A DNA stretch of 64,000 nucleotides from Nocardia coubleae NBRC 108252 (GCF_001612805.1 NZ_BDBD01000010.1:62001-126000); one strand, 5' to 3'; positions 27,747 to 36,536 are shown, numbered from the stretch's first letter. Numbers and translations: made by a program. Notes: generated by a model from the sequence alone, not told the origin.

Positions 27747-29045
27747 TCACCAGGCGGCGAACTCGCCTTCGCCGCGCTGCCGGATCTGCTGACGACGACG
27801 GAAGAAGACCTCTTCGGCGCTCGACTCGGTCAAGGCGTTCGTGATGATGCCGAGGCGGGTGTCGTAGCGGTTGGTGCGGATGTGACGGTCGATGCCCGCC
27901 TGCCATTCCGGTGGCAGGCGGGACCAGATTCCGGCCACCCGCGCCTGGGCCGCGGGCTCGGACTCGGCCAGCAGTTGCAGCAGGGCGGGCCAGTAGGTGG
28001 CGTCGGTGGCGTGGGCGGGCAGCGCCGCGATGGATGCTGGGCTGAGCTCGGCCAGCGTGGCGGCGATCCGGCGGCGGGCCGGTTCGCCGAGCCGGGCCGA
28101 CAGTGCGAACAGTCCACGCCACGGGTCGGCTTCGGTCCGGCCGTCGAGGGCGCGCACCAAGCGGGTCAGCACGCCGGGGTCGGCCAGTTGTGGATTGGTC
28201 GACAATGCCCACAGCGCAACGGGATTGAGGCGTCCGATCAGAGTGAGCAATGCGATCGAGGCGCTGCGGTCGACCGCGGTCAGCAGGAAGCGGCCGATCT
28301 CGTGCGCGGCGCCGCGCCCGAAGAAGATGTCACCCAGCTTGGCCGCGACCTCGGGCTCGACCTTGCAGAACAGCGCGAGCATCGCATGGTGCAGCGGGGG
28401 TGGACCGGCCAGCACCGTCTGGAGCATGCCGGGCACCCGGCCGCGTGGGCCCGCGAGCAGTTGCCGGACGATCCGGCTGAGCGTGTGCGCGGGGTAGGCG
28501 TAGGCGGCGGTGTAGACCAGGCCCGCGTCGTCGAGGACGGTCTCTTCCAGCGCCGCGATCAACGGTTCGTTCACCACGGACAGGAACCGGGCGGCGGTCA
28601 CATAGTCACGGCGGCGCAGCAATTCGTTGATGATCAGGGTGATCGGCTCCGGCCTGCCGTACCGCATCAACTGCTCGAAGACGTTCGGATCCAGATACGG
28701 CGCACCGTCGGCCGCGTACACGGCGTCGACCATGCACAGCGCCTGCGCGCACTTCTCCGGATAGTGGATGCCGACCGCACCGAGAAACCTGGCCGCGAGC
28801 ACCGGCGGCACCACCCGCTCGAACAACGCCACCCCGAGACCGACCGGGAAGATCGGCACCACCGGGGTGACCCGGCGAAAGGTGTCCGCGTGCTCGGCGT
28901 GCAACGCGTACAGCATCTGCTGCTGGATCGCCGACAGGTGCGCCGCGCCGAGCCGTGTGAGTGGCGCCAGATGCTGCGGCGAAACCCCCAAAGTGCGTGC
29001 CAGCACCACCAACTGGGTCTGCGCCTCGAGCTCGGTCTCGATCAT
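27747..29045 (-). CDS. Hypothetical helical-repeat protein, 432 residues
   Basis: A 432-residue, almost wholly alpha-helical protein with no signal peptide or clear membrane segment. Segments such as PILLARFLGAVGIHYPEKCAQAL-like (actual VLAARFLGAVGIHYPEKCA), EPITLIINELLRRRDYVTAARFLS and DRSASIALLTLIGRLNPVALWAL look like short paired helices, recalling the N-terminal domain of MgtE or other HEAT-like superhelices. The C-terminal tail is basic (FFRRRQQIRQRG). It overlaps the small upstream gene by four bases (ATGA), so the two form an operon. I do not recognise the family. Confidence 0.7.
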   Translation of the reverse strand: MIETELEAQTQLVVLARTLGVSPQHLAPLTRLGAAHLSAIQQQMLYALHAEHADTFRRVTPVVPIFPVGLGVALFERVVPPVLAARFLGAVGIHYPEKCAQALCMVDAVYAADGAPYLDPNVFEQLMRYGRPEPITLIINELLRRRDYVTAARFLSVVNEPLIAALEETVLDDAGLVYTAAYAYPAHTLSRIVRQLLAGPRGRVPGMLQTVLAGPPPLHHAMLALFCKVEPEVAAKLGDIFFGRGAAHEIGRFLLTAVDRSASIALLTLIGRLNPVALWALSTNPQLADPGVLTRLVRALDGRTEADPWRGLFALSARLGEPARRRIAATLAELSPASIAALPAHATDATYWPALLQLLAESEPAAQARVAGIWSRLPPEWQAGIDRHIRTNRYDTRLGIITNALTESSAEEVFFRRRQQIRQRGEGEFAAW

Positions 29046-29257
29046 CGCTCACCGAAGATGATCCGCCGCGACGCCCCACGCAACGGCGCGGGCATCGCCG
29101 ACAACGCGGCATCGATCGCCCGATGCAACGCCCGATGCTCGTTCTCCCGAGCCCCCCGGAACAGCCGCAACAACTCCCCGGCCTCGGCCTCCGTGAGCAA
29201 CTCGAAGGCAGGCACCACCCCACCCACCTCGCGCGCCAACTCAGCTCGACAGTCCAT
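29042..29257 (-). CDS. Small hypothetical protein, partner of the helical-repeat protein
   Basis: A 71-residue protein (if ATG 29257 is the start) whose last codons overlap the start of the 432-residue gene, so the two are translationally coupled. It is helical and charged, with ELLTEAEAGELLRLFRGARENEHRAL. A longer frame opens at TTG 29326, but its first 23 codons have poor third-position GC and no ribosome site, so I exclude them. No known domain. It probably acts with its downstream partner. Confidence 0.6.
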   Translation of the reverse strand: MDCRAELAREVGGVVPAFELLTEAEAGELLRLFRGARENEHRALHRAIDAALSAMPAPLRGASRRIIFGER

Positions 29258-29377
29258 ACAACTCGACGATGCCCCATCCCCACCCCAATGTGTACCGTTC
29301 GGAACTTTTTCTGTGAGTGGTGACAACAGAACCGACGACCGGTTGTCCGATCAGCGCACCCGGCAGGTAGCCCGGCG

Positions 29378-29470
29378 CTAGGCCATGATCAAGACCTTGC
29401 CCGGCTGCCAGCCGTTGAGATCCACGGCCGGTCGCTGGTCACGGTCGCGGTGAGGACGACAGTCAGGCAG
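29378..29470 (-). pseudogene. Possible 3' remnant of a lost gene at the island edge
   Basis: About 30 codons ending at the TAG at 29378 have high third-position GC and read DQRPAVDLNGWQPGKVLIMA at the C terminus, but no start or upstream domain can be found; further upstream the frame runs into the lower-GC cassette. It may be the tail of a gene cut by insertion of the T7SS cassette. The rest of the 29258-29462 spacer shows nothing supportable. Confidence 0.3.
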
Positions 29471-30338
29471 ATACGTCGTCCGCAAGCGTCGACCAACGAT
29501 CCAGCGAGGTGGGTGTACCGAGCTCGGTTCGTGACTCCGGGTTCTCGGCATAGAACTGCAAGTATCTATAGAGCGAGGACTTCTCCAACGCAAACCGGGG
29601 ACACTCGAGAACAATCCAACCTGTGTGCGGAGGTCGATCCAGGTTCCAAGCCGGGTTCGACCGCCCCATAATGGTCGAATAGGGAATTCTGTACCTGTGC
29701 AGCCATCGCGCGCCGACCATCCCGGCGATATCTATGATAGGCAGCTTCTCAAAAGATGTGCGCACTCTGTTGACGTCGCCCCAAAGCAACTGTGTCTGGG
29801 AATTCCAACCCTCGTGAATAATCACCTCGGAGGTCAGCAATAGATCATCAGGTCGCATCGCTCCGATGAGGGACAACACGACAGGGATCGTGGCGAACGC
29901 GCCGATTCCGCCGAAAATTACGACCAGATGCCAGTATTGCCCGAATCCGGCATCCGCCACCTGGTAAGCAGCAGGAAGGAAGAGCAGCGCAAAGCACAGC
30001 CAAGTCGCCTGGAACGCCCAGAAGTATAATTTCGACCCGGGCAGCACAGTTGCCACCACGCCACCACTCTGCCGCAGTTGTGGCTTGTCCCGGAACACAA
30101 TGGACAGGTAAGGGGCTGATGCCATGATCAGCAGACAGAACATGGCAGCGGCGAAAATCACCACATATTTCGCCACGGACACCGCAGTCGGATCACCGCT
30201 ACGCCACATCACCACACCGAGCACTGCGGGACCCACCACGAGAACGACCATCCCCATGATCGACACGATCGGTCGACGAGCTTGCGCGGCCGACAAAACC
30301 CATGGATCCGGTTCTTTACGATGGTCAGAAGATCGCAT
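29463..30338 (-). CDS. Four-helix membrane protein with soluble C-terminal domain (candidate immunity protein)
   Basis: A 291-residue membrane protein. Four hydrophobic segments lie at about residues 27-50, 57-85, 105-130 and 138-160; the remaining 130 residues are soluble and rich in Trp, Arg and aromatic residues (LLLTSEVIIHEGW, then RIPYSTIMGRSNPAWNLDR), somewhat PH-domain-like. ATG 30338 overlaps the end of the upstream effector-like gene by 14 bases, so the two are coupled. GC is lower than in flanking genes. A membrane protein placed directly after a putative pore-forming secreted toxin is the expected position for immunity, but that role is inferred only. Confidence 0.7.
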   Translation of the reverse strand: MRSSDHRKEPDPWVLSAAQARRPIVSIMGMVVLVVGPAVLGVVMWRSGDPTAVSVAKYVVIFAAAMFCLLIMASAPYLSIVFRDKPQLRQSGGVVATVLPGSKLYFWAFQATWLCFALLFLPAAYQVADAGFGQYWHLVVIFGGIGAFATIPVVLSLIGAMRPDDLLLTSEVIIHEGWNSQTQLLWGDVNRVRTSFEKLPIIDIAGMVGARWLHRYRIPYSTIMGRSNPAWNLDRPPHTGWIVLECPRFALEKSSLYRYLQFYAENPESRTELGTPTSLDRWSTLADDVSA

Positions 30339-31401
30339 TCCACGCCTTCGAAACTCCGCTGCCAATGGCGTCTCCAGTTGCCTCTAGTGCATCGATGCCG
30401 CCGTTCACCGCACCACCCACGCTGAGTCCATCGGTATACAGAGAATCCACTGCACCGGAGGTGAAGATACCGGCGCCGGCACCCACGACCGCGCCGGCCA
30501 GTGCTCCGACGGCGGTTCCAGGCCCCGGCACAATCGATCCGACAGCCGCTCCCACCGCGACGGAGGCCGCGAATCCCGCTGTCCCGGATACGACGGCCTG
30601 CTCGACCGGTTTCCCGTTATGGATGTCGTAGGCTATGCCCGCGACCGCCAGTGCCCCGCCGACCTTGAGGCCGATCGTCTTGCCGTTCGCTTTCGCCTTC
30701 TCAGCATCGTCCAGCGCCTTGCCTGCGTTCTGCATCTGCTCCCGCGACCAGTCCATATCGCGGTAGATCGTCTCGCGCGGCGTACCAGCTGGTGCATTTT
30801 TGGCTTCGATCAAAGCTTTCAGGGCGTCACTCGAGGCCTGGGCCGCAGTCGATCGCAGCATCGACGAATTCAAGACCGCTCGAGCAGCGGCGCCACCGCC
30901 CACGAGGTCACCGACTACAAGGAACCATTTATCCTTGATATCATTTTGCATGTTCTTCCAGGTATTTCCCCAGAACGTTTCTCGTTCCCGAACAACGTCA
31001 GCAGCTAGAGCAGCAGTATTATATGCGGCGATCATATCGGGATCATCGTCGCCGGGCTTCTCAACGATCTGTTCTCGGACCGTGAGCCCCGCGGCCGCAG
31101 CATCACGACGAATATTATCCATATCGGTCTGCGCAGTTTGAATATCGCCCGCCAAGCTGTCGAATCGGGTTGCGTAGATTCGGACCTCGTCAGCAAGACC
31201 ATCAGTTTTACTGAAAGCGCCGCGAGCTTTAATCGTAAAAGCATCGCCCGCTTCTCCATCCCAGCCCGACTCTGCCAGCATTCGGACACTGTTGAGATCG
31301 GTGGCTGACATGTCCAATTGGCTCGCGAGTGTATCGCGCAGCCAACCTGCCACGGCGTGGAGGCTTGCCGGATCTCCATCGATCTTGGTATTCACCGTCA
31401 T
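30325..31401 (-). CDS. WXG-type secreted protein with glycine-zipper C terminus (candidate T7SS effector)
   Basis: A 358-residue protein. Residues 1-95 form a WXG100-like helical hairpin with ESGWDGEAGDAF (W47-D48-G49) at the turn. A middle helical region spans about 95-240. The C terminus (about 245-330) is a hydrophobic Gly/Ala-rich stretch with repeated GxxxG spacing (VGALAGAVVGAGAGIF, SVAVGAAVGSIVPGPG), a glycine zipper as seen in pore-forming LXG toxins such as streptococcal TelE. It is the third gene of a tight minus-strand operon, two bases after the EspC-like gene. Codon GC drops to about 50-55 percent, unlike the core genes. The toxin role is inferred from architecture. Confidence 0.75.
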   Translation of the reverse strand: MTVNTKIDGDPASLHAVAGWLRDTLASQLDMSATDLNSVRMLAESGWDGEAGDAFTIKARGAFSKTDGLADEVRIYATRFDSLAGDIQTAQTDMDNIRRDAAAAGLTVREQIVEKPGDDDPDMIAAYNTAALAADVVRERETFWGNTWKNMQNDIKDKWFLVVGDLVGGGAAARAVLNSSMLRSTAAQASSDALKALIEAKNAPAGTPRETIYRDMDWSREQMQNAGKALDDAEKAKANGKTIGLKVGGALAVAGIAYDIHNGKPVEQAVVSGTAGFAASVAVGAAVGSIVPGPGTAVGALAGAVVGAGAGIFTSGAVDSLYTDGLSVGGAVNGGIDALEATGDAIGSGVSKAWNAIF

Positions 31402-31403
31402 GC

Positions 31404-31694
31404 TTACACAACCTTCCAGTTCTCCCGGAGGATGGCGTCAGCGGTTGTGTCATCCTGTTCCTTGTATTTCGTCGCGGCCTCAGTCACCGCGGTAGCACTG
31501 GCGCCCATCCCGAGAACGAGGTTTCCCGCACTCTCCAGCAGTACAGAGAGAATGGCCAACGCAGACGGAGTGACCGTACCGGCATCAAACGAAGCAGGGA
31601 CCTTATCGCTCGTACCATCGAGTTCCACACTCGAATTTGCGAGCGTCCGGGAAATCGTTTCCAACGCGTTCTGGTCGACGTAGAGCTCCGCCAT
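31404..31694 (-). CDS. EspC-like type VII secretion target
   Basis: A 96-residue all-helical protein resembling the EspC/T7SS target family. It opens with LYVDQNALETISRTLANSS and ends with a helix carrying TKYKEQDDTTAD, where Y-K-E-Q-D fits the YxxxD/E export motif. No WXG motif is seen, as in EspC. ATG 31694 is chosen because the upstream part of the ORF has no coding character and overlaps the preceding gene. Two bases separate it from both neighbours, so it is probably produced with and perhaps exported as a partner of the WXG-type protein downstream. Confidence 0.75.
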   Translation of the reverse strand: MAELYVDQNALETISRTLANSSVELDGTSDKVPASFDAGTVTPSALAILSVLLESAGNLVLGMGASATAVTEAATKYKEQDDTTADAILRENWKVV

Positions 31695-31696
31695 GT

Positions 31697-32359
31697 CTAC
31701 GCTGCCCCCCGATTCTCTTCCGGGATATGGAGATCCAGGATCAACAGGTCGAAAGGTTGTTCCTGCTGGAGACCGTCCAATGCCATCGTGGGCGCCCACA
31801 TCCAAGGTTGGGCCGACCCGCAGCACTCATACAGCCGGTCCAAGGCCGAATAGGCCAAACAAGCAATCCTGCCGTCTCGTGTCTTGCGCAACAAAATTTG
31901 TGCGTCCTCGACTCGGTGGACAACCGACAATACCGGAAGATAGACGACGGGCGGAAACTCCTTCGGTAGCGCCATCGCTCGCGGTTTTGCCGACCTTTCG
32001 GTCTCAGCGACGGGGGCCCCACCCAGGCTCGCATGTGCCGAGCGAACGCCGGTTTCGGAAGTGGATACAGCTTCGCCGCGAACGCGGTACTCGTCGCGCT
32101 GGGTGCCGATAGCGTTCGATGCGCGGTCCAAGTGGTGCTTCGCGAGACTGAGCGCGTCCAGGATCACGTTCTCGCGGTCGGCGGTGTAACCGCCGCGGGG
32201 CTGCCCTACCTCGAGGCTTTCCGGGGCACGCAAGCTGTCCAGTAGAGCGAGAGAATCTGTGACGCTATCCATGGCTGCCTCGATCTTGGCGCGCAAGGCC
32301 CCTGAGGCTTCGGTGTCTCGCGGGGCCGGCTCGAAGCGGGGGTTTCGATATTGGGTCAC
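31697..32359 (-). CDS. SAV_915-like protein heading the T7SS-type cassette
   Basis: A 220-residue protein. The N-terminal 120 residues are helical and charged (RAKIEAAMDSVTDSLALLDSLR, then YTADRENVILDALSLAKHHLD), possibly a coiled region. The C-terminal 90 residues (PPVVYLPVLSVVHRVEDAQ, then TRDGRIACLAYSALDRLYEC) match the SAV_915/SseB-like domain often encoded beside WXG genes in actinomycetes. GTG 32359 is chosen for the GGAAGGA ribosome site eight bases upstream; the ORF to 32587 crosses the glyA terminator. It is the first gene of the four-gene operon. Role unknown; chaperone or secretion accessory is a guess. Confidence 0.72.
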   Translation of the reverse strand: MTQYRNPRFEPAPRDTEASGALRAKIEAAMDSVTDSLALLDSLRAPESLEVGQPRGGYTADRENVILDALSLAKHHLDRASNAIGTQRDEYRVRGEAVSTSETGVRSAHASLGGAPVAETERSAKPRAMALPKEFPPVVYLPVLSVVHRVEDAQILLRKTRDGRIACLAYSALDRLYECCGSAQPWMWAPTMALDGLQQEQPFDLLILDLHIPEENRGAA

Positions 32360-32462
32360 TGCAATCCTTCCATCTGACGGAGTCCTGAAGCGCTCATTCA
32401 GATTGGACGCACACCCGGTCGCATCGGTTCCATGCCAGCCATATCGTTTCGTGTGAAAGACG

Positions 32463-32497
32463 AACGCCCTCGCAGACCGGGGGTCTGCGAGGGCGTT
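32463..32497 (-). terminator. glyA terminator
   Basis: A 16-bp stem AACGCCCTCGCAGACC (32463-32478) pairs with 32482-32497 around three bases, with T/A-rich flanks. It lies just past the glyA stop and insulates the T7SS-type cassette from glyA read-through. Confidence 0.92.
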
Positions 32498-32513
32498 TCT
32501 GCTGGTCGGAGGA

Positions 32514-33809
32514 TCAGCCGAGGAGGCGCCAGTCTTCCAGGCCCTGGTAGAGCGGGACGCTCTGGGCGAGCTTGGAGACGCGACCACGCAGGGTTTCGGT
32601 GTCGGAGGTGCCGGCGAGGGCGGCGGCGATGATGTCGGCTACCTCGGTGAACTCGGTGTCGCCGAAGCCGCGGGTGGCCAGGGCGGCGGTGCCGATGCGC
32701 AGGCCGGAGGTGACCATCGGGGGGCGCGGGTCGAAGGGGACCGCGTTGCGGTTGACGGTGATGCCGACCTCGTGCAGGAGGTCCTCGGCCTGCTGGCCGT
32801 CGAGTTCGGAGTTGCGCAGGTCGACCAGGACCAGGTGCACGTCGGTGCCGCCGGTGAGGACCGAGACGCCCTTGTCCTTGACGTCGGCGCCGGTGAGGCG
32901 CTCGGCGAGGATGCGGGCACCCGACAGGGTGCGGACCTGGCGGTCCTTGAACTCCTCGGTCGCGGCGATCTTGAAGGCGGCAGCCTTGGCGGCGATCACG
33001 TGCATGAGCGGGCCGCCCTGCTGACCGGGGAACACCGCGGAGTTGAGCTTCTTGGCGAACTCCTGCTTGGCCAGGATCAGGCCGGAGCGGGGGCCGCCGA
33101 GGGTCTTGTGCACGGTGGAGGACACCACGTCGGCGTACGGCACCGGCGAGGGGTGCAGACCGGCGGCGACGAGACCGGCGAAGTGCGCCATGTCGACCCA
33201 CAGGTAGGCGCCGACCTCGTCGGCGATCTCGCGGAACTTCGCGAAGTCCTGGTGACGCGGGTAGGCCGACCAACCGGCCACGATCACCTTCGGCTTGGCG
33301 GCCTTGGCGATGTCGCGGACCTCGTCCATGTCGATGCGGTGGTCTTCCTTCGACACACCGTAGGAGTGGACGTCGTAGAGCTTGCCCGAGAAGTTCAGGC
33401 GCATGCCGTGGGTGAGGTGACCGCCGTGCGCGAGGTCCAGGCCGAGCAGGGTCTCACCGGGGTTCATGAGCGCCATCAGCACCGCGGCGTTGGCCTGGGC
33501 GCCGGAATGCGGCTGCACGTTGGCGAACTCGGCGCCGAAGAGTTCCTTGGCACGGTCGCGGGCCAGGGTCTCCACCACGTCGACGGCCTCGCAACCACCG
33601 TAGTAGCGGCGGCCCGGGTAGCCCTCGGCGTACTTGTTGGTGAGCACGGAACCCTGCGCCTGCAGGACCGCGCGCGGCACGAAGTTCTCCGAGGCGATCA
33701 TCTCGAGGGTGTCGCGTTCGCGGGCGAGCTCGCCCGCCATCGCGGCGGCCAACTCGGGATCGAGCTCACCGAGAGACTGGGTATTCACCGAAGCGGTCGT
33801 CTGCGTCAC
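32514..33809 (-). CDS. glyA: Serine hydroxymethyltransferase
   Basis: A 431-residue PLP enzyme that converts serine and tetrahydrofolate to glycine and methylene-tetrahydrofolate. The PLP lysine lies in [17 protein letters not shown]. Other conserved parts are [40 protein letters not shown] and [15 protein letters not shown]. The homologue in the same relative position is glyA1 (Rv1093). GTG 33809 is used; an internal GTG seven codons later is possible. It has its own strong terminator and reads away from the micropeptide genes upstream. Confidence 0.96.
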   Translation of the reverse strand: MTQTTASVNTQSLGELDPELAAAMAGELARERDTLEMIASENFVPRAVLQAQGSVLTNKYAEGYPGRRYYGGCEAVDVVETLARDRAKELFGAEFANVQPHSGAQANAAVLMALMNPGETLLGLDLAHGGHLTHGMRLNFSGKLYDVHSYGVSKEDHRIDMDEVRDIAKAAKPKVIVAGWSAYPRHQDFAKFREIADEVGAYLWVDMAHFAGLVAAGLHPSPVPYADVVSSTVHKTLGGPRSGLILAKQEFAKKLNSAVFPGQQGGPLMHVIAAKAAAFKIAATEEFKDRQVRTLSGARILAERLTGADVKDKGVSVLTGGTDVHLVLVDLRNSELDGQQAEDLLHEVGITVNRNAVPFDPRPPMVTSGLRIGTAALATRGFGDTEFTEVADIIAAALAGTSDTETLRGRVSKLAQSVPLYQGLEDWRLLG

Positions 33810-33978
33810 GACCCTCAGTCTATGGGCCGGGTGCGCACGCCCCGGCACGGGGATAGCGCAACGGCGCCGCGCCCGCCACCCGGGAGACGCGGCTCACACC
33901 GCCCTGACCAGGTTCGATAGCCGTCGAACAGGCTTTTCCTCCGTAACACACGCGGTTCGGGTGACCGATGACACAGGT

Positions 33979-34080
33979 ATGAACTTCGCACCTGTAGGCC
34001 CGATCGAGGCACTGCTGCTCGCGGTTCACCAGCTGGTCTGCACCCTGACCGGCGGCACGAACTGTGTGATCTACACCTAG
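33979..34080 (+). CDS. Micropeptide 1 of a tandem paralogous pair
   Basis: A 33-residue peptide from ATG 33979; an in-frame GTG at 33961 would give 39 residues, closer to its neighbour's length. The core reads PIEALLLAVHQLVCTLT followed by GGTNCVIYT. It shares the pattern P-[IV]-E-A-L-L-L-x3-L-[VI]-C-[TS]-L-T, a Gly pair and a second Cys with the next peptide 11 bases downstream. One amphipathic to hydrophobic helix with two cysteines is expected. I know no family. The shared pattern between two adjacent frames is the main evidence that both are real. Confidence 0.6.
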   Translation: MNFAPVGPIEALLLAVHQLVCTLTGGTNCVIYT

Positions 34081-34091
34081 AGAGGCCAGCC

Positions 34092-34214
34092 ATGAACACC
34101 CTGCCCGTCACCCCGACCGTCGCGCCGTCGAACCCGGTCGAGGCCCTCCTGTTATACCTGGGCTACCTCATCTGTTCACTGACGAATCCCGGCGGTTGCG
34201 CCGTCATCCAGTAG
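34092..34214 (+). CDS. Micropeptide 2 of a tandem paralogous pair
   Basis: A 40-residue peptide from ATG 34092 with AGAGAGG as ribosome site six bases upstream. A Pro/Thr-rich N terminus (LPVTPTVAPSN) precedes PVEALLLYLGYLICSLT and NPGGCAVIQ, paralogous to the preceding peptide. It follows that gene by 11 bases, so the two are likely co-expressed. Its last 13 codons overlap, on the other strand, the end of the convergent DUF885 gene. Possible roles include a small membrane protein, a secreted peptide or a bacteriocin-like pair; none can be chosen from sequence. Confidence 0.6.
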   Translation: MNTLPVTPTVAPSNPVEALLLYLGYLICSLTNPGGCAVIQ

Positions 34215-35405
34215 GCGCCGGATCGCCCCCGGCGTGAGCGGTTCGTCCAGCAGGCGCCCGAACCGTTCGATGCGGTCCTGGGCGTCGACAGCGCCGTCGA
34301 GCCAGCCGCCGAGCAGGCGGTAGCCCTCCACATAGGTGCTGATGTAGGCGCGCCACAGCGGTGAGGACAGGAACCGCAGCGACTGACGGGCCCGCTCCGG
34401 CGTCGCCAGACTCCAGCGCTGCAGGAACTGCGCCACCTCGTCGTGACTGCGATGCTTGTCGTGCAGCAGCAGCGCCGCGTCCTGACGCACGCTGAGCAGT
34501 TTCGCCGACGCGGCCGAGAACCGTTCGGCGCGTTCGCCGTCGAAACGCAACCCCAGGTCGGCGTAGATCTCCTGCGCCCACACACCCCAGCCGGGCCCGA
34601 CGATCGACTGCAGCGCGAGGTCGGCCAGGCCCTCGGCCATCAGGCACTGCGGTGTGTTGACCAGGAACAGCGTCTGCTCGTCCTCGCCCGCCGCGACCAG
34701 CCCGGCCTCCTTGCGGCAGTGCTCGGTGTGATGCCCGGGGTAGGACTCGTGGGCGATGAGCGCGGGCAGGTGCGCCATGTGCTGTTTGAGGTCGGAGTTG
34801 ATGGCCACCGTCGAGCGGTAGTTGCCCAGGTAGTAGTTGAAACCGGACCACGGTTTGTCGCCGACCACCTCGTAGGTGACGTGTTCGTGGTCGGGCAGCG
34901 GGTACCGCGCGCGGACCCGTTCACGCAGGGCGCTGGAGAACGCTTCGACGCATTCGGGCAGCCGCTCGGGCGGGATCTCGTCGCCGCGCCGGTAAGCCGC
35001 GACCCGCTCGGCCAGCGGTCCGTCGCCGCCGAGCACCTCGTCCATCTGCCGGTGCGCCTCGCGATAGTCGTCGGGGTCGCCCGGTGTGATGTCGACGTCG
35101 AAGTACGCGCGGACCTCGTCGACGAAACCGATCTCCTCACCCGCGAACTTGCGCGCCGAACACTCCATCGCCACCAGGTGGGCGTCGAGGAACTCGGTGC
35201 GCTGGGGCGAGAGCCCGGCATCGGGCAGGGCCGCGCGCAGGTCGACGGCGCGCCGGACCAGGTCGGCGGGTACGGGCGCGGCGGCGTTGTCGATCTCGCG
35301 ACGCAGCGCCGGATCGCCGGTGTAGGCGTCGACAAAGCCGGATTCGAGCCGATCGAAAGCCAGTCCGAGCCGCAGGTATTCGGTGACGAACGGATGAGAC
35401 CCCAT
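34176..35405 (-). CDS. DUF885 family protein (putative metallopeptidase-like)
   Basis: A 409-residue DUF885-type protein. It carries IAHESYPGHHTEHCRKEAG, an HExxxGHH-like zinc motif, with a downstream glutamate in LMAEGLADLALQS, the arrangement expected for a thermolysin-like peptidase fold. PLPDHEHVTYEVVGDKPWSGFNYYLGNY is another family block. No signal peptide is seen, so it is probably cytosolic. The family has few characterised members. Its 3' end overlaps micropeptide 2 by 39 bases on the opposite strand. About 200 bp without a gene separate its start from coaA; I see no clear element there. Confidence 0.82.
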   Translation of the reverse strand: MGSHPFVTEYLRLGLAFDRLESGFVDAYTGDPALRREIDNAAAPVPADLVRRAVDLRAALPDAGLSPQRTEFLDAHLVAMECSARKFAGEEIGFVDEVRAYFDVDITPGDPDDYREAHRQMDEVLGGDGPLAERVAAYRRGDEIPPERLPECVEAFSSALRERVRARYPLPDHEHVTYEVVGDKPWSGFNYYLGNYRSTVAINSDLKQHMAHLPALIAHESYPGHHTEHCRKEAGLVAAGEDEQTLFLVNTPQCLMAEGLADLALQSIVGPGWGVWAQEIYADLGLRFDGERAERFSAASAKLLSVRQDAALLLHDKHRSHDEVAQFLQRWSLATPERARQSLRFLSSPLWRAYISTYVEGYRLLGGWLDGAVDAQDRIERFGRLLDEPLTPGAIRRLLDDGATAGIRQ

Positions 35406-35603
35406 GCGCCGACCTTACGTGGTGAATTCGAAAAGCGGGCCCTACCTCGCGGTTGTTACTAGTTACCGACGGGTAGCCAAACCCCCCGTTGCGCACGGAC
35501 GACCGACACGGAGCACAATCGCCGCATGCGGTCAGAGTTATCCCGGATCTCACCGAACGGGCAGCCCAGCTGTGCGTGTTTGCCCGAACGGAGCGTCGGG
35601 TAA

Positions 35604-36536
35604 GTGGCACGGATGAGCGAGCCGAGCCCGTACGTGGAGTTCGACCGGAAGCAGTGGCGCACCCTGCGCAAGTCGACTCCCCTGGTCTTGACCGAGGAGG
35701 AATTGACCGGACTACGCGGACTCGGCGAGCAGATCGACCTCGAGGAAGTCGCCGAGGTGTACCTGCCGCTCGCCCGCCTGATCCACCTGCAGGTCGCCGC
35801 ACGTCAGCGACTGTTCGCCGCCACCGCCACGTTCCTCGGCGAGAAGCACCCCGACAAGCAGGTGCCGTTCGTGATCGGGGTCGCAGGCAGCGTGGCGGTG
35901 GGTAAGTCGACCACCGCGCGCGTGCTGCAGGCGCTGCTGTCGCGCTGGGATCACCACCCGCGCGTCGACTTGGTGACCACCGACGGATTCCTCTATCCCA
36001 CAGCCGAACTCACCCGCCGCGGCATCATGCACCGCAAGGGTTTCCCGGAGAGCTACGACCGGCGCAAACTGCTGCGCTTCGTCACCGAGGTGAAATCGGG
36101 CGCCGAAGAGGTGTGCGCGCCGGTGTACTCGCACATCTCCTACGACATCGTGCCCGACGAGAAGCACTGCGTGCGCCAGCCTGACATCCTCATCGTCGAG
36201 GGCCTCAACGTGCTGCAGACCGGCCCGCGCCTGATGGTGTCGGACCTGTTCGACTTCTCCATCTACGTCGACGCGCGTATCGAGGACATCGAGAACTGGT
36301 ACGTGCAGCGCTTTCTGGCGCTGCGCAAGACCGGCTTCGCCGACCCGAACGCCCACTTCCACCACTACGCCGGCTTCAGCGACGAGCAGGCCACGGCGGC
36401 CGCGCGCGACATCTGGAACTCCACCAACCGGCCCAACCTCGTCGACAACATCCTGCCGACCCGTCCCCGCGCGACCCTGGTGTTGCGCAAGGACTCCGAC
36501 CACACCATCAACCGCCTGCGCCTGCGCAAGCTCTAG
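35604..36536 (+). CDS. coaA: Type I pantothenate kinase
   Basis: A 310-residue kinase for the first step of coenzyme A synthesis. The P-loop [18 protein letters not shown] is at residues about 91-108, and [19 protein letters not shown] and [11 protein letters not shown] bind substrate. The sequence ends NRLRLRKL, as in the M. tuberculosis enzyme (Rv1092c). GTG 35604 is chosen because [13 protein letters not shown] matches the start of that enzyme ([13 protein letters not shown]); ATG 35613 would drop three residues. It overlaps the convergent lipoprotein gene by four bases. Confidence 0.96.
   Translation: MARMSEPSPYVEFDRKQWRTLRKSTPLVLTEEELTGLRGLGEQIDLEEVAEVYLPLARLIHLQVAARQRLFAATATFLGEKHPDKQVPFVIGVAGSVAVGKSTTARVLQALLSRWDHHPRVDLVTTDGFLYPTAELTRRGIMHRKGFPESYDRRKLLRFVTEVKSGAEEVCAPVYSHISYDIVPDEKHCVRQPDILIVEGLNVLQTGPRLMVSDLFDFSIYVDARIEDIENWYVQRFLALRKTGFADPNAHFHHYAGFSDEQATAAARDIWNSTNRPNLVDNILPTRPRATLVLRKDSDHTINRLRLRKL

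Noticed and set aside
29258..29326. Extending the small gene at 29042 up to the TTG at 29326
   Set aside because: The extra 23 codons have AT-rich third positions and no Shine-Dalgarno, unlike the rest of the gene.
32360..32587. Starting the SAV_915-like gene at 32587
   Set aside because: That part crosses the glyA terminator hairpin and has no coding character. GTG 32359 has a proper ribosome site.
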